Below are positions 54,993 through 64,000 of a stretch of 64,000 bases of DNA, one piece after another. The position numbers were made by a program, and so were the translations under genes. Each line of letters opens with the position of its first letter. Position 1 is the first letter of the stretch. Source of the DNA: Heliopora coerulea (lineage: Eukaryota > Cnidaria > Anthozoa > Scleralcyonacea > Helioporidae); the NCBI GenBank assembly GCA_030142905.1, contig JASJOG010000523.1, forward strand, positions 62,001 through 126,000, in the 5' to 3' direction. The notes under the pieces are model-generated. The model had not been told where the DNA came from and did not search any database. It was given only the letters and a program-made list of their open reading frames with translations.

Positions 54993-55353
54993 ATGAAATT
55001 TATATTTTAGAAGTGTGAGAGCTTGGAGATATCTTGAGATGATAGATGAACGATCGTCAAGCTCTATCCTTAGAAAAACGATTTCTGAGCCCTAGACGGG
55101 GATCGAATCCGCTGATGACTGGTAAGACGCTCTAACCAGGTGGCTTCCGCTCAGGTTGCACATATGTCGAACTTGCACCATCTAAGTCTTGGTAGCTCAA
55201 TGGTTAGAGCGCCTCACCGGTCATCAGAAGGTTGCGGGTTTGATCCCCGTCTGGGGCTTAGAAATCGTTTTTCTGAGGATAGAGCTTAACGATCGTTCAT
55301 CTATCATCTCAAGACATCTCCAAGCTTTCACACTTCTAAAATATAAATTTCAT
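54993..55353. mobile_element. tRNA-like foldback element (361 bp)
   Basis: The outer arms ATGAAATTTATATTTTAGAA (54993) and its complement ending 55353 continue inward through GTGTGAGAGCTTGGAG and CGATCGT. Each arm contains a tRNA-like core: - strand near 55135-55080 (partial) and + strand 55190-55255 (GTAGCTCAATGGTTAGAGCG, then GGTTTGATCCCCG). A third, + strand copy follows at 55375-55545 with GCAGCTCAATGGTTGGAGCG. None can be a normal tRNA, because the anticodon arm does not fold. Absent from copy A. Confidence 0.7.
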
Positions 55354-55374
55354 CAATATCATTATTAACATATA

Positions 55375-55545
55375 GTGGCTTCCGCTTATGTCGCACATAC
55401 TGTGTGTCAAACTTGCACTTCAGCTTACCATCTGAGTCTTGGCAGCTCAATGGTTGGAGCGTCTCACCGGTCATTAGAAGGTTACGGGCTCGATCCCCGT
55501 CTAGGGCTCAGAAATCGTTTTTCTGAGGATAGAGCTTGCCGATCG
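55375..55545 (+). repeat. Single-arm tRNA-like repeat
   Basis: It has the same order as one arm of the neighbouring foldback: TGGCTTCCGCTTA, CACCATCTGAGTC-like text, box-A-like GCTCAATGGTTGGAGC, box-B-like GGGCTCGATCCCCG, then GATCGTTCATCTATTA. It has no inverted partner of its own. Confidence 0.6.
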
Positions 55546-56453
55546 TTCATCTATTACCTCAATAATTTTTATATTTTGATTTAAGATTGTAGTTAATTCG
55601 TGGCTATAAAATGCAAAGCCACTGCGATAGCATTTAAAAGATTGAGAACTGGTTTGCTGCAGCATGTACATTTAATGTTAATTGAAGTAGAAGTTGACCA
55701 TATATTAATTTTTTGTTTTAATTAATTTTCTGAAAATGATGAGCGATGGCGTTTAAAAGTCTTCCATACGTCACTTCCTTTTGAGATAATTAGACCTTTT
55801 AGGATATTCAAACGACATAATCTATGACACAGATATTTAACATAACAGTGTGATTGTTGCAAAATGTTGTACCATGTGATACTTCGGATGTGAATGCGTC
55901 ACATAAATTAATCAATCAAACACTAGCTACTATTTTTTATGGTAAAATATTAGTTCGGAGATAACCTTTCACAATCGCACATAATTGTTAATTTAAATTC
56001 ATAGCTAGGTTATCCAGTTAGATATTTGTTTCTTACATTTGTTTGCCTTACAGAAGTTTGACTAAAATTATATTGACTACTACGGAAACGAAAAATGATT
56101 TTTAATCGGCAGGAATTGTCTTTTTTTTCAGTTTTGTATTACCAGCACAATGGATCAGGAGACTAATTTCCTGGACTTGTGAAATGAACAAAGTTTATAG
56201 TGCTCTCGTTAAATAATCGCAATACACAATTTCCTACTGAAAAATGTCAGAATGTTGTTTTAGAGGTTGTCATTAATTTCCATACTAAATAGATTTGAAC
56301 ATCTCAAGATCTAATCGAGATATGGAAGATCTGTAAAAGCCATTCTAAATTATTTGGAGAGTTAGTTCACATAAAACCGACCATAAATAATTATGAATTA
56401 ATGAACTGTTAAAAGCTTGCTGTTGTTGAATTATCTGTTTTCTATTTTGGCAG

Positions 56454-56565
56454 TACTCCAAGGAAGACAAGAACTACCAAATTGTTCACGAATCGATGAA
56501 ACTTACCAAATGGCACAAAGAATGGACCGGAAATGGACGGAAAGAGCAAACATTGAATGATTCTA
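56454..56565 (+). pseudogene. Death-like domain exon, copy B, truncated
   Basis: Acceptor TTTTGGCAG before 56454. It reads VLQGRQELPNCSRIDETYQM and AQRMDRKWTERANIE, aligning with copy A (DLQRRQEPPDRLQFDETTQL, ISWKWKEVA). A TGA then follows and nothing resembling the remaining helices is visible. The death-like domain of copy B is therefore lost. Confidence 0.6.
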
Positions 56566-58008
56566 CCTCGGATTAAAAATGTACATAACGTAAACCTTGA
56601 TCTCGCACCTAATTAAACATTCAACTTGCCTTAACTAGAATTAGAACTGCTCTAGAAGAAAAGGGTGGACTATGTATGAAATTCTGCAGGAATTGGACGG
56701 AAATTTTGTATTAGTGATGAATTTATTTCCAGCTTGACGTGACATATCAAACCGTCGTAAAGGTGTTTTAACCTGATATCAAACACTGAGATGAGCGTTT
56801 AGAAAGCAAGGCGAAGGCGAGGTTTTTTGAACGTCCTTCAGTTTTGATGTAATGTTTAATAAACGAGTAGTAGGGCTTTACAAGGTTTAAAACACCAATC
56901 GACGGACGGATTGTTATAATAAAACTAAAGCACTTGCTACAAGTTAATTGAACAGCTTAATAAAGAATATTGTGATCATACCCTCATATAAAAACTTGTT
57001 TTGCAAAATAATCAATGTTTTATACACTGTAGAAACCAACGTGAAGTTGATCGTGTCTTCATCCCATTTAAAGACACGTCACGCTCATGATTTTTTTTTT
57101 GTGTTTCCTTCTCAGTTATTCACCAGTCGATATGTAGATATCCGTCAAGCTCATATCTCAAAAAAACGATTTCTGAGCGCCAGACGAGGAGCGAATCAAC
57201 AACCATCTGATGACTGGTAAGACACTCTAACCATCGAAATGCCGAGACTGCGTTGGGAAACTGTGCATGGATGGACATATTATCATTAGCGCATCCTGGC
57301 AGGCGCATATGCAGCGAATATGTCCAACCTACATCTTCGATTGCCATTTCAGTTCATTATAACTACTTAGCACGTCTCACTGGTCATCAGTAGATTACTG
57401 GTTCGATCTTCGTCTGGGGCTCAGTAATAGTGTTTTTTTGAGGTGTGAGCTCGACGAACGTCCGCATATCGTCCGTGATGTCACCAAGCTGCCATATGTA
57501 CGTTGTGTATAACATTCATCTCACTCTGACGACTGTTTGATGTATCTACTGAAACGAACGATAATTTCAGAAGATGAAGGTAAAAGTTATGTCAACCCTT
57601 TGTTTGGCACAGTTACCATTTGGCAACTTTAATATTTTACTCTAGCTAACGGCGGACCATTTTACTCGTCAAGGAGAGGCCTCCCGACAATGTGTGAAAT
57701 AAAGGGTTAATTTATGCGAGCGTTCGTTCATGGTATCAACACGAACAAGCGACTCTTAAGGTTTTCGCCGTGTATTATTGAGTCTGCGAATCGTATGTCG
57801 AAGTCAGTTCGAGATGAAGATCTTGATCCTTTCACACGAAGTTGTAATCAAAAAAGTGGCTGCACTTATAAATTTACGGCAAATACGTACTACTCTAGTC
57901 AGATTTAAAGGTAATTGCTGCAAACTAAAATTTGGTCGCTGAAAGGTAATGAAAAGTATAATATCTGCAATTTAATGTTTGAGAAACGTGAGAGCTTGGA
58001 TATATCTT
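56566..58008 (+). other. Region downstream of the death-domain exon, copy B; no gene seen
   Basis: It aligns with parts of 21190-23300. It includes a tRNA-like segment on - (about 57240-57165) and one on + (about 57365-57425, GGTTCGATCTTCG). Copies of GTTGCTGCAAAC-like text lie at 57915-57970. No conserved ORF. Confidence 0.5.
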
Positions 58009-58401
58009 AAGAGAGAAGAATGATCATCAAGCCTTGTACTCAGAAAGACGATTTCTGAGCCTCAGACGGAGATCGAACCCGCAACCTTTTGATGACCGGT
58101 GAGACGCTCTAACCATTGAGCTACCAAGACTCGGAAAGTGAGCTAAGGTGCAAGTTCGATATATGTGTGCGACCTAAGCGGAAGCCAAACATTAAACTGC
58201 ATCAATCATTATTTATATATAGTGGCTTCCGCTTAGGTCGCACACATATATCGAACTTGCACCTTAGCTCACCATCTGAGTCTTGGTAGCTCAATGGTTA
58301 GAGCGTCTCACCGGTCATCAAAAGGTTGCGGGTTCGATCTCCGTCTGGGCCTCAGAAATCGATTTTCTGAGTAGAGGGCTTGATGATCATTAATCTCTCT
58401 T
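58009..58401. mobile_element. tRNA-like foldback element (393 bp)
   Basis: Arms 58009-58186 and 58224-58401 are inverted: AAGAGAGAAGAATGATCATC against its complement, and GCGACCTAAGCGGAAGCC against GGCTTCCGCTTAGGTCGC. Each arm has a tRNA-like core (TAGCTCAATGGTTAGAGCGT, then GGTTGCGGGTTCGATCTCCG on + at 58287-58346; mirrored on - at 58125-58065). It lies in a field of GTTGCTGCAAATTA repeats (58415-58565). Confidence 0.75.
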
Positions 58402-58750
58402 ATAATATCTGCAAATTAAGTTACGTTGCTGCAAATATTAGTTGTGTTGCTGAAAATTAAAAATTGTCTGCTGCGAGTTAAAAGTTGTGATACTGCCGTT
58501 ATAATCTGTGTTGGTGCAAATTATAATTTGTGTTGCTCCACATTATAAAAACTGTGTTGCTGCAAACTAAAGGGAATAACTATGTGAGCGTATGTTGGCC
58601 GTGAAATGTCTGGGTTCTCGACTGTTGCGAGGTGTTCGCCATCTTGCCCATGTTCACTAAGGTTTTATTATTTAATATTTTAAAGGCAATGACGTTCTGT
58701 TCGGGCTGCAGTGCCCAAACATGTGAAGCTTGTTCTACCAGTAATTTCGT

Positions 58751-61700
58751 TTTTAATTGTGTTTTAATTTAGTTTTTATAGTGAATGTTTCGTTTTTAAC
58801 ATGATTTAGTTTTTAACCAAGTTGTTAATCTAATGACTAGAACCACTGCAGTTATCCAAGCATAATAAAGATTCAATTGAAAGGACGACTGAAAAAATAA
58901 AGAACAAAGTTCATATTGATGAAAGCATCGAGATTTAAAATTGTTTGAATTAGATTTGCATGAACTTCCGTCTGCAAAGCGAAATGCAACTGAATATACG
59001 TCACTTTAACATTCCAAACAGTGACAAGGTATAAAATGAGTGGTTCCAATTTTAGACGGTATTGACATTTGATATATCAATGACAAGCTCTTGACTCAAA
59101 TGTCGTGGAAAACCATCTATATGTCTTTACAGAATTACTTAGAAAATCATGTAGTAATTATTGTCCAAGATGTTCTAAATATCTCGAAAAACTTTCTAAA
59201 TACATGTAATTAATTTATATTGCCCAGAGTTATCAGCGTTTTGACTGAAGAAATCCTGGAACTTTCGACCTGTGGAGGCCTTGTTCTCACATGATGTTAC
59301 CAATAAGAACCATTTAGAGTCATTTGTAACAAACTATGCGTGCGCAAAGTTTGGTATTTTCTCTCTTATGCGCCATGAAAGCCCTGTTACATGTGCAATT
59401 TTTTGCCAAGAGATTTTCATCTTGATGTATGCATTCAACCCTCGAGAGCCTCGAGTACGAACTGGAGCAAATAACAAACAGCATTCTAGCTGCGTAGACT
59501 GCCTTGGGGTTATATGAATCTTTTACATTATCACATTTTGTGACAACTTCATGGAAAAATGTCAACCAAACGAAACTTACGAATTTAAGGAGACGAATGT
59601 TCATTAGAGGCTTCAAGACTGTGACGTTGGTCAGCCATTTTGCATAGTATTAGCTTCTACAGGACTTTAAAGCCACTAACTGTTGTAATGCTCTAATTGT
59701 TTTTCTTTCTTAATCTTTGTTTTTCCACTGTGTTTTCTCACTAGTTCTGTTGTTCTCAGGCATCCGATACATCCGACATGGGTCGTAAAGGGTTAAAAGA
59801 AAACAGTCGGTAGCATCGCAAAGCATCTCGTAATTTCGCCACAGTACGATAAAGTTGCCAAGAAATATCAAAGTATAAATATATCAGTGCAGTCTTTGCA
59901 CTTCCTCGAACGTCCCATCAAATCACTGACGCACAGGTGTCTGCGTATTGATGTTTACTTTACGTCAGTGGACGTCTGCATTGAAAGGCCCGCCGCGATG
60001 ATACAGACCTTAACGGCATCTTCCACGAGCCCACGTCTTCAGTGCGTAAGCTTTCTTTTATCTCGCAGACGACGATTGATCTTTAGATTTTATGAGAAAT
60101 ATGTGGGAGTTTATTAGGGGTTTTCTACTGTTTCAATCAAATTCAATTGAATAATCGATACAAAAACTTACGCTTTATCAGTAATAGAGAGCTTACGAAA
60201 TGACGATGGCAACGTCAACGCGGTGTTTATTCCGAGCAGGGAAATGGATGCGAGGTCGCTTCAAAAATTACTTTTCGAACTACTCGAAAGGCGGGAACGT
60301 GAACGAAGGGAAAATTGAGAGTTTTACCATGGCTAGTTTGAGACAAGTACAAATTCGGCTGGTATATATGATAGCAAAAATAAGAGTTTCAGTATATGAG
60401 CATGTCGAAGTATCCTGCTGGATTTATGAACGGTTTAATCTTGATCGACTAAAAAAAATGAATGCAATGCAGAATTTGGCTTTTACACGGCTGATATAAT
60501 TAAGCTTTTGGACGTTCTGGGTCAACCAAAGGCACGTTTTCGAGTACAAGATGCCTAGATGTTGCTCCACTGGAAGGCTTGTGTACTTTACTAAATATTT
60601 TGTACCTGTTACCTCAATTCTCAAAAAATAAAAAATAAAAAAGGCAAAATTATCAGTGGTTTAAAAGCAGTTAATGCTTTTTGTTAATGCCGTAATGGCT
60701 CAACAAATTTTCTTCAAACCCAGTAAAATCTGTTTCAATTGTTTGTGTTCCGTGAGAATATGGAAAGTATGAGATTTAAATCATAATTACAAAAACCTCA
60801 GTTTTACTTTTACAACTTGTATATTGAAGTAACCTTTCTCAATATTAAATATCTTCTCAATATTAAATATCTTCCTTTCTCAATATTAAATATCTTCCTT
60901 TCAACCTAATTAAATGAACTAAAGACAGTTTAAAGAACTCTTGTGGATCACTGGCCTGACATATCGTGCTTGTGCTGGCAAAAATATGCATTATTTTGTT
61001 CTCATTGTCGATAGGACGTCAAAACAACGAAAATGAAGTCGGGTCCGCGACCTCGAGAACGCCTACAGCGCCGAAGTTATGCGCAGTGATGTCGAGGTAG
61101 TCGAGGGCTTTCGGTTGACGTCGTGTCGTTTTCACACAGCAAGGTTTGACGAGATGAACTGTACAAAATATTCACTTAGCAAGGCTTTCAGTCACGAGGA
61201 AAATATATTTGAATCTACGAGATATCTCACACTCTGAGATATCTCGTAGATCCTATTTTAGTAACTGTGTCGATGTTTGACTTATTTGTTTTCTGAACAA
61301 CACCAGGGGCGTTGGAAGGTTGGTGAAAGTTGTTCGGCCCTAAATCTCAACTACGTCTGACAATTGCTGGTGATTTGGCTTTACAAAATCAACTACGTCA
61401 GTCGAATCGAAAGTGTCTCTTCAACAACTTTACTGTTAATTACAATGACTATCGGTTTGCGCACTGAGAACAAACAAGCCTGTTTCTTGTCAAAGCCAGG
61501 TAGCAACAAGGTTTGGCCGCAATAAATTACGCTAAGTGCCCGATCAGAAAATTGACTAAATTGTCATGGAAAATGTGGATTTTATCGCACAAATCAGGAT
61601 AATATTAATGATTTACTTTTTTAGTTAATTATCATTACTAGGCCAATTTACCAAAAAAGTGGCACGGCCCTGACCACAGGAGGCTGTTTTATTTTTTTTT

Positions 61701-62094
61701 TTATGCCCACTTCAAGATGGCGGATACTTACCGTGAGAGCCTGAGAACTATTCGAGCTTACATTGTATTATTCGACATGTCATCTCATTTTAGATTGAGA
61801 ATAGGATTAGTTTTAGAATTAGGGTTAAGGTAGGATTAGCTCAAATCAGTGATTGAAAATCATAAGAAAACATTCTATACTAAAATAACAAGGTTTACCA
61901 AACTGTCTTGTTTGACTAAACTGAAACAGCCTATGAAGTTGACACAGTTTTGATGGACGGCTGTCCAAGGTCTAAACGAGCGTAAATAGCTATGAAACAG
62001 CTCCTTAAGTTCCTGCCTCTTGAGAAAACCAAAGATCACATCATCAATCCTCTAAATTTCGGGAAAATCTTAGAATTTTAATACTGCACAGCAT
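58751..62094. other. Sequence downstream of copy B, no gene seen
   Basis: No ORF with a recognisable domain. 60200-60499 on + is open for 99 codons but shows no family signature. A run of ATATTAAATATCTTC repeats three to four times near 60841-60900. A perfect hairpin lies at 61213-61251. Confidence 0.45.
61213..61251. repeat. Perfect 17-bp inverted repeat, 5-base loop
   Basis: ATCTACGAGATATCTCA and TGAGATATCTCGTAGAT are exact inverted copies separated by CACTC. There is no T-run after it and no gene nearby, so a transcription role is not indicated. Confidence 0.6.
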
Positions 62095-62480
62095 TAAATT
62101 CAATACTGCGCACTTCCCAATCAATACTTCACAAAGTGTGTAATACTGCACACTAAATTCTATTTCAGAATCATCCTCAGGGTATTATGTAACGAAAACT
62201 TCACAATTAACCTACACTGCCGAAGTCAACCGAAAAATGTTGACTCGAGCGGGATTTGAACTCGAACCTTCGGGATACCTGTCCGCTGCTCTACCTGTTG
62301 AGCTATCGAGTCCACAAGGATTGAAGGGGAGTTTTATCCAATTTAAGCGCACGAGATATTCTCGCGACAACTTAACGCTATCCATGAGGATGGATGTGCA
62401 GTGTTTCAATTCTATTTCAGAATCATCCTCAAGGTATTATGAAACGAAAACTTCACAATTAACCTACACTGCACACTAAA
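62095..62480. repeat. Interspersed repeat with a tRNA-like core
   Basis: The block ATTCTATTTCAGAATCATCC occurs twice (62158 and 62409), flanking a - strand tRNA-like segment (62312-62240: GATAGCTCAACAGGTAGAGC, then GTTCGAGTTCAAATCCCG). The right part matches 205-300 at the start of the window. The anticodon and T arms do not fold properly, so it is repeat-derived. Confidence 0.6.
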
Positions 62481-62526
62481 ATAGGCCATGTACTGAAACA
62501 TTACATTTTATATAATGACCTATGAT

Positions 62527-62849
62527 TAATCTTGTTAGGAATATCAAAGCCCAGCATATAATTTTGAATAAAATATGATCGCGGAATCGAAATAAAATAA
62601 AAGAGTCGTCAACATAGCGTCGATAATAAAGCGGTTTAAATTAAGGGGGACAATCATTTAGCCAATTAGTTTCATGAAAGGAAAGAAAAATGTTGTTCTT
62701 TTCATGAAACTAATTGGCTAAATGATTGTCCCCCTCAATTTAAACCGCTTTATTATCGACGCTATGTTGACGACTCTTATTTTATTTCGATCCCGCGATC
62801 ATATTTTATTCAAAATTATATGCTGGGTTTGATATTCCTAACAAGATTA
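62527..62849. mobile_element. Palindromic PLE reverse-transcriptase fragment
   Basis: The arms 62527-62680 and about 62698-62849 are near-perfect inverted copies around an 18-base centre. The right arm, read on +, encodes NWLNDCPPQFKPLYYRRYVD plus the second catalytic Asp, the PLE RT active-site region, and then a shift. The left arm encodes the same on -. Only this part of the RT is present, head to head. Confidence 0.78.
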
Positions 62850-63475
62850 CGCTATCCGCCTGGTTCCTCAATTGATCTATGATTAAATTTAAAATTGTGT
62901 TTAGCACGTGGATAAGCAACATTAAAAAATCAAATGGGGCTAAAATGGAAATTTAGGGAATTTGTCGGAATTCTAAGGAAATTTTATGAATAATCTAAGG
63001 AATTCTTAAATTTCGTTGTGAGATCGCTGCCTCTTACAAAGATTCTAATCTTGAAATATCAAAATAGCCAATCAAATGTCCTGCAACGTTCAGCAACTCT
63101 ACATGAAGGAACCAACGCCGTCGAGAGCCAAAGCTGGCCCCGGGTCAAAATTTGGATGCGGGCCTCTCCAAGCCTCCAATATTTTTAGTTCTAACGGCGT
63201 TATCGTGACGTAAATCACTAAACGGAAGCTTTCGCATTTTCATTACATTAAAGATGTAAAAAATCTCTTCGCCTAATAGTTATGAATTTATTCAACTAAA
63301 ATACGTTTGCATATTACTTCCTACAAAAAGTGAAATACTAAAAGTTCAAAAAACAAACAATAAAGCCTCTGATACTGAAAGAGAGCCTCTTTTTTTCATT
63401 CGCGCGGTGCTGCTTCCCTCACCTTTTTGGGGCACCGGATTTATGTTGGTAAGAGGGCATCACACAATCACTGAT
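62850..63475. other. No gene seen
   Basis: Short unique sequence. Text near 62930-63010 repeats GGAATTC-like and AAGGAAATT motifs. No ORF supported. Confidence 0.45.
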
Positions 63476-64000
63476 CAACAATTATATATGAAGAGAGGAT
63501 TTGATACGATCATAATTATATATATGAAAACACTGACTGCCCCAGCCAGGAATCGAACCTCAGGTCTCCGAATCTACGTATCGGTGCTCTGACCTTTGAG
63601 CTACTGAGACACGGCTAGGACAGTCAGAAATTTTCATATATAATGAAATTGGCCACCATTCTCAATTCTCTATCCGGAAGACATCTCATCTTCACAACGT
63701 AGAGTGGAGCCTCTCAAGTGACTTCCTCAAGTAGCGGAGCGATACACGACTCTTGTATACAGGAGGCTTTTAAACAACAATTATATATGAAGAGAGGATT
63801 TGATACGATCATAATTATATATATGAAAACACTGACTGCCTATCGTGTATCACTCCGCTACTTGAGGAAGTCACCTGAGAGGCTCCACTCTACGTTGTGA
63901 AGATGAGATGTCTTCTGGATAGATAACTGACTGCCCTAGCCGTGTCTCAGTAGCTCAAAGGTCAGAGCACCGATACGTAGATTCGGAGACCTTGAGTTCG
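63476..64000. mobile_element. tRNA-like foldback with internal direct repeat, cut by the window end
   Basis: Two exact or near-exact 66-bp direct copies lie at 63476-63541 and 63775-63840 (AATTATATATGAAGAGAGGA). Arms 63566-63752 and 63842-63993 are inverted (CGTATCGGTGCTCTGACC with its complement; GTAGCGGAGCGATACACG with its complement), except for an extra roughly 45 bp in the left arm. Each arm has a tRNA-like core (TAGCTCAAAGGTCAGAGCAC; CGAACCTCAGG on the left as a box B complement). The loop text ACGTAGATTC recalls a tRNA-Tyr anticodon loop, but the fold is not convincing. The element runs off the window. Confidence 0.7.

Larger units (their letters stand above)
35590..58750 (+). repeat. 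Copy B of the ~23 kb tandem segmental duplication
   Basis: It aligns with copy A (690-23650) in the same order and orientation and carries the same gene remnants. It has its own set of insertions: hAT MITE, PLE, foldback, Academ-like element, hairpin MITE, solo LTR and tRNA-like foldbacks. Total lengths are similar by coincidence, because A gained its own insertions in its first 14 kb. Confidence 0.8.

Noticed and set aside
55190..55260. Functional tRNA gene
   Set aside because: A- and B-box-like motifs are present, but the acceptor and anticodon arms do not pair, and near-identical copies are spread through repeats.
62240..62312. Functional tRNA gene on the - strand
   Set aside because: The D arm is good, but the T arm and acceptor compete for the same CGAG bases; it sits in a repeat found elsewhere in the window.

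Overview
ORGANISM. The window is nuclear DNA of a metazoan, most likely an anthozoan cnidarian and probably a stony coral. It is AT-rich, with short exons in long introns, and it carries PIF/Harbinger, hAT, Penelope-like (PLE), non-LTR and Academ-like elements plus many foldback repeats with tRNA-like cores. The only recognisable host gene is a nucleoside-phosphorylase-like (PNP_UDP) domain followed by a death-like domain, a combination I associate with coral gene families. The species is an inference and no database was searched. LAYOUT. The backbone is a diverged tandem duplication in the same orientation. Copy A spans about 690-23650 and copy B about 35590-58750. A roughly 12 kb spacer separates them, and about 5 kb of unrelated sequence follows B. 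Each copy keeps the remains of one gene on the + strand: a conserved 5' block (A 714-5967 split by insertions, B 35912-36083), a long PNP exon (A 14648-15254, B 38748-39380), a PNP C-terminal exon (A 16059-16278, B 41555-41777), an 81-base Ser/Thr-rich linker exon (A 18966-19046, B 51860-51940) and a death-like-domain exon (A 20945-21189, B 56454-56565). Both copies are pseudogenes. Most lesions are private to one copy, but one +1 shift in an A-run is shared. MOBILE ELEMENTS. Because A and B are paralogous, each is the empty-site control for insertions in the other. Private to A: a hAT MITE (787-1222), a 4.6 kb PIF/Harbinger element (1283-5918) whose transposase gene holds two further hAT MITEs, a hairpin MITE (8637-8784), a decayed non-LTR element (9655-12060) and a PLE (12061-14275). 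Private to B: a hAT MITE (35615-35901), a PLE with inverted ends (39516-40814), a 2.7 kb foldback (42536-45273), an Academ-like element (45639-49578), a hairpin MITE (49860-50291), a solo LTR (52642-52843), an unexplained 1.8 kb block (about 52960-54750) and tRNA-like foldbacks (54993-55353, 58009-58401). The spacer holds a 5'-truncated non-LTR element (28041-29690) inside a tRNA-like foldback repeat, a tandem repeat (31596-32012), a SUEL-lectin-like exon fragment (32104-32313) and two PLE 3' fragments. The distal end holds a palindromic PLE fragment (62527-62849) and another tRNA-like foldback (63476-64000). INTERPRETATION. No autonomous element appears fully intact. The PLE ORF at 12310-13929 and the LINE ORF at 28107-29435 are the best preserved. 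The host-gene story is the duplication and decay of a PNP-death-domain gene, a possible innate-immunity-type architecture.
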